Source: Motiliproteus sp. SC1-56 (GTDB lineage: Bacteria; Pseudomonadota; Gammaproteobacteria; Pseudomonadales; Balneatricaceae). Taken from it: a stretch of 64,000 nt of DNA. The stretch is taken from positions 124,001 to 188,000 of the forward strand of contig NZ_JAEMGS010000005.1 in NCBI RefSeq assembly GCF_017309075.1. Direction: 5' to 3'. The notes below the pieces were generated by a model. That model did no database searches and was not told the origin of the DNA. It worked only from the letters and a program-made list of their open reading frames with translations. Positions 30,407 through 37,637 of the stretch are shown here, in pieces. The translations under genes were made by a program, and so were the position numbers. How positions within the stretch are numbered: position 1 is the stretch's first letter; every line of letters starts with the position of its first letter.

Positions 30407-31714
30407 TTGAAACTCAAACCCCTGTCGCTGATCCCCCTGGCGGCCGCCCTCGCCCTGCCGGTGCGCGCTGAATTGCTGGCCGAGGTCTACCGCCAGGCCC
30501 TGGAGAATGACCCCCAGCTCAAAGCCGCCGAGGCGCGCTTTCAGGCCGACTGGGAAGTGGTCAGCCAGAATCGTGCCGCCCTGCTGCCCAACCTCGGTCT
30601 GTCCGCCAACACCGCCTATCGGGAAACGGATGCCGATAACGGCCTTTTCGGCGCCAGCGACGGTAATACCCACGGCTTCAGCATCAGCCTGAGCCAACCG
30701 CTGTTCCGCGCCGAATCCTGGTTCCAGTTCCAGCAGGCCCAGGAGCTGGGGGAGCAGGCCGCGCTGCGCTTCGCCGAAGCCCAGCAGGCACTGATTCTGC
30801 GCACCGTCCAGGCCTACCTGGGGGTGCTGCGCGCCCGCACCGACCTGATCACGGCGGAGGCGCAGGAAAAGGCGGTGAAACGACGCCTGGATCAGGTCAG
30901 CGCCCAGTTCGACGTCGGTCTGATTGCGGTCACCGATGTTCAGGAAGCCCAGGCCGCCTACGACAACACCCGGGTCTTGCGCATTATCGCCGAGGGGGCG
31001 CTGGACAACAGCTACCAAGCCCTCAAGCGCCTGACCGGACAGGACTATCGCCAGGTCTCGCCGCTGAACCCGAATTTCCCGGTCCAACCCCTCGAGCCCG
31101 ATCTTCCGCAACCCTGGGTCGACAAGGCGATCCAGAACAACCTGGCCCTGCGGGTCAGCACCCAGAGCGTGGAAGCCGCCCGCCAGGCCTCCAAGGCCGG
31201 GGGCGCCGCCCGCTATCCGACCCTGGACCTGACCGCCAGCTACAGCGACGAAGACAGCCCCACCTTCGAGGGCGACACCCGCTCCATCGGCCTTTCGCTG
31301 AACATGCCCCTCTACCAGGGCGGCTTTATCAGCTCCCGGCAACGGGCGGCCCTGGCCGAACTGGAGGTCGCCGTCCAGAGCCGCGAAGACACCTACCGGG
31401 AAGTGGTCGAACGGACCCGCAACCTGTTCCGGGACCTGCGCACGGACCAGGCGACCATCGAGGCCCGCCTGCAGACGATCCGCTCCAGCGAGACCGCCCT
31501 GGAAGCGACCTCGGCCGGCTTCGAGGTGGGCACCCGCAACGTGGTCGATGTACTGGAGGCCGAACGGCAGCTGTACCAGGCCCGGCGCGATTACGCCGAC
31601 GCCCGCTACAACTACGTGACCAACGTGTTTCGCTTCAAGCAGGCCCTGGGCACCCTGAGCCCAGAGGATATCGCCGAACTCGACCGCTGGATGCTGCCGG
31701 CAACACAGAGCTAA
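30407..31714 (+). CDS. TolC-family outer membrane efflux protein
   Basis: This 435-residue outer-membrane channel has a signal peptide ending near residue 21 (PVRAE). It contains the two TolC half repeats (LAEVYRQALENDPQLKAAEA and later VDKAIQNNLALRVSTQSVEAAR), with GLSANTAYRETD and ALNMPLYQGG-type beta segments. It starts with TTG preceded by a full AAAGGAG, two bases after the pump stop. It completes a self-sufficient tripartite system. It is TolC-like (type I secretion/efflux) rather than OprM-like, as no lipobox is present. Confidence 0.92.
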   Translation: MKLKPLSLIPLAAALALPVRAELLAEVYRQALENDPQLKAAEARFQADWEVVSQNRAALLPNLGLSANTAYRETDADNGLFGASDGNTHGFSISLSQPLFRAESWFQFQQAQELGEQAALRFAEAQQALILRTVQAYLGVLRARTDLITAEAQEKAVKRRLDQVSAQFDVGLIAVTDVQEAQAAYDNTRVLRIIAEGALDNSYQALKRLTGQDYRQVSPLNPNFPVQPLEPDLPQPWVDKAIQNNLALRVSTQSVEAARQASKAGGAARYPTLDLTASYSDEDSPTFEGDTRSIGLSLNMPLYQGGFISSRQRAALAELEVAVQSREDTYREVVERTRNLFRDLRTDQATIEARLQTIRSSETALEATSAGFEVGTRNVVDVLEAERQLYQARRDYADARYNYVTNVFRFKQALGTLSPEDIAELDRWMLPATQS

Positions 31715-31847
31715 GGCTCGCCAGGGTTCTCCCCCCGGCGCAGGCTGCCCGCCTGCGCCGGCTCGCCTCACGTTCACACCGATAAAGCCGCGGGCCTTCG
31801 CCCAACGCTCATCCTCCCGTCCCCACACCTGCGCGGTGAGCAGGCAC

Positions 31848-31882
31848 AAAAAAGCCCGGCACACCCCGAGGGCGCACCGGGC
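31848..31882 (-). terminator. Terminator of the chemoreceptor gene
   Basis: GCCCGG (31854-31859) pairs with CCGGGC (31877-31882), with six A at 31848-31853 giving a T run on the minus strand. It begins 16 bp past the chemoreceptor stop and may also catch the convergent RND transcript. Confidence 0.75.
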
Positions 31883-31897
31883 CGAAAACGCAGCGCG

Positions 31898-33526
31898 TTA
31901 AACCTTGAAGTGAGACAGCTCCTTTTCGAGCCCCTCGGCCACCCGCTGAAGTTCAACGCCCGCGGCGCAGACCTCCTCGGTGCCACCGGCGGTCTCCTCG
32001 AAGGCGCTGTTGATGTTGTTGACGTGCTCGCTGATCATCTCCACGGTCGCGCTCTGCTCCTCGGTGGCCGAGGCGACCTGGGTGTTCATGTCGGCGATAC
32101 GCAGAATATCCTCGGTGATTTCGCCCAGGGTCTGGCCGGCCTCTGTCGCCCGGGAGACGCTGGTTTCCGCCTCGTCGCGCCCTGCCAGGATCACCGCCAC
32201 GGCGCCCTTGGCCTCGCTCTCCAGCTGCTCGATCATGGTCTGGATTTCCTCGGTGGACTCCTGGGTCCGTTGCGCCAAGGAGCGCACTTCGTCGGCAACC
32301 ACGGCAAAGCCCCGCCCCTGCTCGCCGGCACGGGCCGCTTCAATGGCCGCGTTGAGCGCCAGCAGGTTGGTCTGGTCGGCGATGGCCCGGATCACGTCCA
32401 GAATACCGGCGATATTGTGCACTTCGGACTCCAGGGTCTTGATCGAGTTGGCGGCTTTCTCCACGGAACCGGCCAGGGCGGTGATCGAGGCGACGCTGCC
32501 GTCCACCACGGTTTTGCCGGCCAGTGCCTTCTGCTGCGCGTCCTGAACCGCCTGCGCGGCCTGGGCCGCGTTCTGAGCCACCTCCTGGATCGTCGCGCTC
32601 ATTTCGGTCACCGCCGTCGCGACCTGGTGGGTCTCGTCCTTGTGGGACTGCAGCGCACCGTTGGACTGCTCGGTCACCACCGCCAACTGCTCGGCGGAAG
32701 TCACCACGCGATCGCCATAGGAGCGGACATTGTTGACCACCGCCTGCACTTTATCAGCAAAGGCGTTGAAGCCGCTGGCCAGGGACGCCAACTCATCGCG
32801 CCCCTTGACCGGCATCCGCACAGTGAGGTCGCCATCCCCCTTGGCAATCTCCTGCATGGCCAGGCTGGTCGCCTCCAAGGGACGCACCACCGCACGGATA
32901 ATCCCGTAGAAAGCCGCGCCCAGGGTCAACAACAGCAGCCCCAGGACAATACTGTTTGATTTCAAATCCGCCGCGAACTCCTGGTCCACGTCATCGATGT
33001 AGACACCGCTGCCCACGATCCAGCCCCAGGGCTGAAACCCTTTCACGTAGGAGAGCTTGGCCACCGGCTCCTCGTGCCCGGGCTTGGGCCAGAAGTAATC
33101 GACAAAACCCGCCCCCTCGCTGCGCACCTTGGCAACGAAAGCGGTAAACAGGGCCTTACCGTTGGGGTCCTTGATGGTGGACAGGTCCTTGCCGTCCAGC
33201 GCCGGCTTGATGGGGTGCATCACCATGGTGGGCCCCATGTCGTTGATCCAGAAATATTCAGTTCCCTGGTAACGGAGCTGCCCGACTGCCGCCATGGCTT
33301 GAGCCTGGGCTTCGGTTTCATTCAACTCCCCGGCCTGGACCCGCGCGTGGGCCGACTCGACGATGCCATAGGCAGTCTCGACCACCGCCACCAGCTTATC
33401 CTGCTTGGCTGTCAGCAGGGCGGTGCGCTTCTGAAAAGTTTGGTAAAGGAAGGTGCTGGCAAAAACCGCCAGCGCGACAATAGCGATAAGCCAGATGCGT
33501 TGCGCAATAGTCAGTCGTGACAACAT
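31898..33526 (-). CDS. Methyl-accepting chemotaxis protein with single Cache domain
   Basis: This is a 542-residue receptor from the ATG at 33526. The first membrane helix is at about 9-28. The periplasmic sCache_2 domain runs about 35-190, with [27 protein letters not shown] and [14 protein letters not shown]. The second helix lies at about 195-215, then a HAMP domain ([24 protein letters not shown]). The cytoplasmic signalling hairpin has the conserved tip [20 protein letters not shown]. It feeds CheA/CheW; the ligand is unknown, though sCache_2 receptors often sense small carboxylates. The gene stands alone. Confidence 0.94.
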   Translation of the reverse strand: MLSRLTIAQRIWLIAIVALAVFASTFLYQTFQKRTALLTAKQDKLVAVVETAYGIVESAHARVQAGELNETEAQAQAMAAVGQLRYQGTEYFWINDMGPTMVMHPIKPALDGKDLSTIKDPNGKALFTAFVAKVRSEGAGFVDYFWPKPGHEEPVAKLSYVKGFQPWGWIVGSGVYIDDVDQEFAADLKSNSIVLGLLLLTLGAAFYGIIRAVVRPLEATSLAMQEIAKGDGDLTVRMPVKGRDELASLASGFNAFADKVQAVVNNVRSYGDRVVTSAEQLAVVTEQSNGALQSHKDETHQVATAVTEMSATIQEVAQNAAQAAQAVQDAQQKALAGKTVVDGSVASITALAGSVEKAANSIKTLESEVHNIAGILDVIRAIADQTNLLALNAAIEAARAGEQGRGFAVVADEVRSLAQRTQESTEEIQTMIEQLESEAKGAVAVILAGRDEAETSVSRATEAGQTLGEITEDILRIADMNTQVASATEEQSATVEMISEHVNNINSAFEETAGGTEEVCAAGVELQRVAEGLEKELSHFKV

Positions 33527-33894
33527 GGGGCTACCCGTTTTTATTTGGTTATTCTGCCCCGGACCTTGGTTGGCCGGGGTCGTAGTGCATCCCAGCCGTT
33601 GACGACCTGCCGATCGCCGCTGCCTCCTGCAAAGAGGTGTCCATACCACTGCGTTAAGTGGGCGTCATCATACGGAAAATCAGCTCCTTTTAAAAAGTGG
33701 GGTTATCGCAAAGTTGATCTCCGTCAGTACTACCAAGGTCGAAGACAGGGAAAACATGGGCTAACCCACGGTTACAGGGAAACTTAACCGGGCCAACGCC
33801 TCCCCCTGCGAGCGCTCGGAGAGCGCCGGGCCAGCTATACTTTTTGGCATAAAAAGCATGCCTGATAGTTATTTTTGAAGGGGATTTCTCACCC
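33527..33894. other. Divergent intergenic region, chemoreceptor / nhaD
   Basis: These 368 bases hold no credible gene. On the plus strand near nhaD there is TATACT at about 33835-33840 and a small inverted repeat CTTTTT/AAAAAG. A CCCCGG/CCGGGG pair lies in the chemoreceptor leader near 33560-33583. No sigma-28 promoter was recognised. Confidence 0.5.
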
Positions 33895-35322
33895 ATGCGT
33901 CCACACCTTTACCTGCCTCTACTGCCGTTAACACTCCTCGCTTTCCCGACCCATGCCTCCAGCGGCCCGCTGGATCTGACAGCCACCGGCGCGGGGTACT
34001 TCGCACTGGTGGTCTTCGTGATCGCGTACCTTGTGGTCATGGCCGAGGAACGCCTGCACCTGCGCAAATCCAAACCGGTGCTGGTGGGTGCCGCCATCAT
34101 CTGGGCCGTCATCGGCTGGATCTACGTGCAGGAGGGGATGCCGGAGGTCACCGAGGCCGCCTACGAACACACCCTGCTGGAATTCTCCGAGCTGATGCTC
34201 TTCCTGCTGGTGGCCATGACCTACATCAACGCCCTAGAGGAGCGACGCCTGTTCGATACGCTCCGCGCCTGGATGGTGGAGAAAGGGTTCAGTTACCGCG
34301 GTCTGTTCTGGCTCAGCGGGACCCTGGCCTTTTTTATCTCACCGGTTGCCGACAACCTGACCACCGCGCTGCTGATGTGCGCCGTCGTCATGAAAGTGGC
34401 GGAGGGCGACAACCGCTTTATCAACCTCTGCTGCATCAACATTGTGATCGCGGCCAACGCCGGCGGCGCGTTCAGCCCTTTTGGCGACATCACAACCTTG
34501 ATGGTGTGGCAGGCGGGGAAAGTGGATTTCGCCGAGTTCTTTGCCCTCTTTTTACCTTCCCTGGCCAACTTCCTGGTCCCGGCCGCCATCATGAGTTTCG
34601 CCGTTGAAAACCGCCACCCCGCGCCCCAGACCGAACAGGTGGAACTCAAGCGCGGCGCACGGCGCATCGGCCTGCTGTTTCTGCTCTCGATAGCCACCGC
34701 GGTGTCGGTTCACACCTTCCTTCACCTGCCGCCGGTGCTGGGGATGATGGCCGGCCTCGGTTACCTCCAGTTTTTCGGCTATTACCTGCGCATGACCCTG
34801 CCACGCTCTCTGGCCCGCAAGCGCCACGCGGCCGAACTTGCCGGCGACACGGAGCGGTTGCGCTACCTGGGTGGGGTGGTGCCCTTCGACGTGTTCAGCC
34901 GCGTGGCCCGCTCGGAGTGGGACACGCTGCTGTTTTTTTACGGGGTTATCATGTGCGTTGGCGGCCTGGGGTTCATGGGATACCTGGCGATGATGTCGGA
35001 AGTGCTCTACACCCAGTGGGACCCCACCAGCGCCAACATCGCCCTGGGGATTCTGTCAGCCATCGTCGATAACATCCCGGTGATGTTCGCCGTGCTGACC
35101 ATGGATCCCCAGATGTCCCACGGCCACTGGCTGCTGATCACCCTTACCGCCGGCGTTGGCGGCAGCCTGCTCTCCATCGGCTCAGCGGCCGGGGTTGCCC
35201 TGATGGGCCAGGCCCGCGGCATCTACACCTTTTTCGGTCACCTGAAGTGGCTTCCGGCGATCCTGGCGGGCTATATCGCAAGCGTGGCCGTTCACCTCTG
35301 GCTCAACGCCGGGCTGTTCTAG
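33895..35322 (+). CDS. nhaD: Na+/H+ antiporter NhaD
   Basis: NhaD expels Na+ or Li+ in exchange for protons and is typical of marine and haloalkaliphilic bacteria. The 475-residue protein has a cleavable-looking N-terminal segment (HASSG) and about 12 membrane helices. The IT-superfamily motifs PVADNLTTALLMCAVVM, NIVIAANAGGAFSPFGDITTLMVWQ and a C-terminal AIVDNIPVMFAVLTM are present. A GAAGGGG ribosome site is rather far (about 10 bp) from the ATG. It stands alone and is followed by a strong terminator. Confidence 0.95.
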   Translation: MRPHLYLPLLPLTLLAFPTHASSGPLDLTATGAGYFALVVFVIAYLVVMAEERLHLRKSKPVLVGAAIIWAVIGWIYVQEGMPEVTEAAYEHTLLEFSELMLFLLVAMTYINALEERRLFDTLRAWMVEKGFSYRGLFWLSGTLAFFISPVADNLTTALLMCAVVMKVAEGDNRFINLCCINIVIAANAGGAFSPFGDITTLMVWQAGKVDFAEFFALFLPSLANFLVPAAIMSFAVENRHPAPQTEQVELKRGARRIGLLFLLSIATAVSVHTFLHLPPVLGMMAGLGYLQFFGYYLRMTLPRSLARKRHAAELAGDTERLRYLGGVVPFDVFSRVARSEWDTLLFFYGVIMCVGGLGFMGYLAMMSEVLYTQWDPTSANIALGILSAIVDNIPVMFAVLTMDPQMSHGHWLLITLTAGVGGSLLSIGSAAGVALMGQARGIYTFFGHLKWLPAILAGYIASVAVHLWLNAGLF

Positions 35323-35398
35323 GCCCGGCAGCCATGACCGCTCCGTGAAGGATAACGGGCGGACCGGCGGCCCTCCCCCAAGGCGGAAATTCGGGCAT

Positions 35399-35438
35399 AA
35401 AAAAACGGGGCGCCCGGAAAACCGGGACCCCGTTCTTT
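35399..35438 (+). terminator. Terminator of nhaD
   Basis: A long near-perfect stem spans about 35405-35432 (ACGGGG...CCCCGT, inner CCCGG-AAAA-CCGGG). Six A precede it and TTCTTT follows, so it may work in both directions. Confidence 0.85.
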
Positions 35439-35558
35439 CCTCTGACACTGGTGCGCACTCGCGTGTACATCAGTGGTTAGAGCCTTTTGCTCCTAAGAGC
35501 TTGATTCCAGTATAGAGGTGGCCATCCATTTTCCTAATGAAAAAAAAACATGCTTTTT

Positions 35559-35582
35559 ATTAATTTGCTGCAGCACATTAAT
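35559..35582. repeat. 24-bp near-perfect palindrome in an isolated AT-rich gap
   Basis: ATTAATTT-GCTGCAGC-ACATTAAT is symmetric at 22 of 24 positions. It lies between the nhaD and symporter terminators, a gap (35439-35659) with no gene and markedly more AT than its surroundings. A weak plus-strand promoter (TTGCTC 35487-35492, TATAGA 35511-35516) precedes it. Its function is unknown. Confidence 0.5.
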
Positions 35583-35659
35583 TCCGCGCCGCAACAAAAG
35601 GCAGCACTCAGCCGCTGACCTTCACGACCAGCCGCATTAACCAACCCCTTGCTCAGGCG

Positions 35660-35692
35660 AAAAAAAACGGCGTCAGGAACACCTGACGCCGT
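35660..35692 (-). terminator. Terminator of the sodium symporter gene
   Basis: An 11-bp perfect stem (35667-35677 with 35682-35692) with a 4-base loop is followed by seven T on the minus strand, 20 bp past the stop. Confidence 0.9.
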
Positions 35693-35712
35693 TGGATCTA
35701 ATCGCGCGGGGA

Positions 35713-37119
35713 TCAGGCCAGGTTGTACACGAAGACAACCAGCACGCCCAGCGGAGTCACGTAACGCACCAGCCCGTACCAGAGGGAGAAGGCAACGGAG
35801 CTCTCCATGCCCAGCTCACTCTCAACCGAGGCGCGTTTCATTCCCCAGCCCACAAACAGGGCCACCAGCAGCCCGCCCAAGGGCAGCATCACGTTGGCGG
35901 TAAAGAAGTCCAGCAGATCAAAGATCGTCTTGCCTTCGAACATGGTGAACATGCCCAGCGGGTGGAAATCGGACCACAGGTTAAGCGAAAGAATGGAGGC
36001 GATGCCCAACAGCCAAACCATAAAGCCAGCGCCCAGGGTGCTGGCCAGACGGTTGACGTCCTTGTGCTCTTCCAGCCAGGAAACCAGCGGCTCCAGCAGG
36101 GAGATGGCGGAGGTCCAGGCGGCGAATACCAGCAGCACGAAGAACAGGGTGCCGAAGAAGGCGCCGCCGGTCATCTGCCCGAAGGCCAGGGGCAGTGTCT
36201 GGAAAATCAGGCCGGGACCCGCGCCCGGCTCAAGGCCGGTGGCAAAGACGATGGGGAAAATTGCCAGCCCCGCCAGCAACGCCACCAGGGTATCCATGAA
36301 GGAGACGGCGATGCTGACCTTGACGATCGAAACCTCCCGGGGCAGGTAGGAGCCGTAGGCCATCATCACGCCCATACCCAGGCTGAGAGTAAAGAAGGCG
36401 TGGCCCATGGCGGTCAGGATGCCCTCAGTGGTCAGCTTGGAGAAGTCGGGGGTGAACAGAAAGTCGACACCGGCACCGAAGTGATCGGTGGTCATAGCGT
36501 AGCCGACCATCAGCAGCAACAGCACGAACAGGGCCGGCATCAGCAGGGTCACTGCCTTTTCCAGGCCCGCGCGCACGCCGCGGGCGACCACGACGATCAC
36601 CATCGCCATGAACACCGTGTGCCACAGCAAGAGATCACCGGGGCTGGCCAGCAGGTTTCCAAAAATCCCACCTACCTGATCAGCGTCGGCGCCGACAAAA
36701 GCGCCAGAGGCGCTGCTGCCCACGTAAGAGACGGCCCAGCCGCCGATGACGGAATAGAACGACAGGATGATAAAAGAGGCGATAACCCCCATCCAGCCCA
36801 GCCCCTGCCAGCGGCTGGAACGCCCGTCGCTGAGAGCCAGGCTGCGCATGCTGTTGATCGGATTATGGTGCCCGCGGCGGCCGATGAGCACCTCGCCCAT
36901 CATAATGGGCAGGCCGATCAACGCGATACAGAACAGGTACACCAGCACAAAGGCGCCGCCGCCGTTTTCGCCGGTGATGTAGGGAAACTTCCAGATATTG
37001 CCCAGGCCGACAGCGGAGCCGGTAGCGGCAAGAATAAAGGCAAAACGTGAAGACCAGAGTCGCGCCGCGGGCTGGCCGTTGGCAACGCCGGCGCTGGCAG
37101 TTGTGGAGCTTGCAGTCAT
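35713..37119 (-). CDS. Sodium-dependent transporter, NSS/SNF family
   Basis: This 468-residue inner-membrane symporter probably imports an amino acid or related solute with Na+. The LeuT-type signature is in helix 1 ([32 protein letters not shown]). Eleven or twelve helices follow, with the helix 6/8 region [15 protein letters not shown] and [13 protein letters not shown]. The ATG at 37119 has GGAGGAA upstream; a longer frame to 37161 lacks this. A perfect palindrome lies about 44 bp upstream. The substrate cannot be named from sequence. Confidence 0.92.
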   Translation of the reverse strand: [468 protein letters not shown]

Positions 37120-37162
37120 GGATTCCTCCGGAGCAGGAAACAAGCGCGTACTCACCGCCAAA

Positions 37163-37176
37163 GAAACCGCGGTTTC
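37163..37176 (-). promoter_or_regulatory. 14-bp perfect palindrome upstream of the symporter
   Basis: GAAACC-GC-GGTTTC is a perfect dyad 44-57 bp upstream of the start and next to an AT-rich TAATAATTAAT stretch that could hold a -10 box. It is likely an operator; the regulator is unknown. Confidence 0.45.
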
Positions 37177-37456
37177 GTACGATTAATTATTAGAAATTGT
37201 GGAGTTGGTTCAGTTACGGCCGGCGTCGATCAAAAAGCCTGCTCGAAACGGCAACCAGAACGGAGAGGAAATCCCGAAAGCCGGGAGGTACAGCATGAGT
37301 AACAGGTGACATCATCATGATAATTAAGCCCTTCCCCCGCTGGATCACAGCGAGTGGTGCAAGTTTTTGTTGTTATCCGGAAGTTCCGGCTCTTGCGGGT
37401 GTCTGCCCTTGTGGAGCGACGCGGCTAAAGTAACGTATTCGTCCCCTTTCCGTCAA

Positions 37457-37492
37457 TGTCAATAATCAACAGCGAGTCAAAGATTATTGACA
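37457..37492 (+). promoter_or_regulatory. Perfect 11-bp inverted repeat upstream of the cation ATPase
   Basis: TGTCAATAATC (37457-37467) is matched by its exact reverse complement at 37482-37492 after a 14-bp spacer. Extra GTCAA half-repeats lie beside and inside it. It is about 145 bp upstream of the ATPase start in a 518-bp gene-free gap. The arm spacing (centre to centre 25 bp) suits a regulator contacting two or more helical turns. No T run follows, so it is not a terminator. Confidence 0.55.
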
Positions 37493-37637
37493 AGGCGCCT
37501 TGAAGCTGCAGCGCACGCCGGCCCCTGACACCCCAACTCCCTGTTCTCACAGGAAAGCGCCGACCATACTTGAAGCGGCCCGGTTCCATGAGGGAACCGC
37601 CGTATTTTCTCGATCAAGGATGCGCAGAAGGCAGGGA

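Noticed and set aside
30329-31864. 511-codon minus-strand frame over the TolC-like gene
   Set aside because: Antisense shadow of a well-supported gene; the translation is low-complexity Gly/Ala/Leu/Gln without recognisable domains.
33545-33787. 80-codon plus-strand frame upstream of nhaD
   Set aside because: Pro/Arg/Ser-rich shadow composition, no ribosome site, lies in the chemoreceptor promoter region.
37177-37330. Glycine- or other riboswitch upstream of the symporter
   Set aside because: Neither strand shows the conserved glycine-aptamer core; only a simple DNA palindrome is clear.
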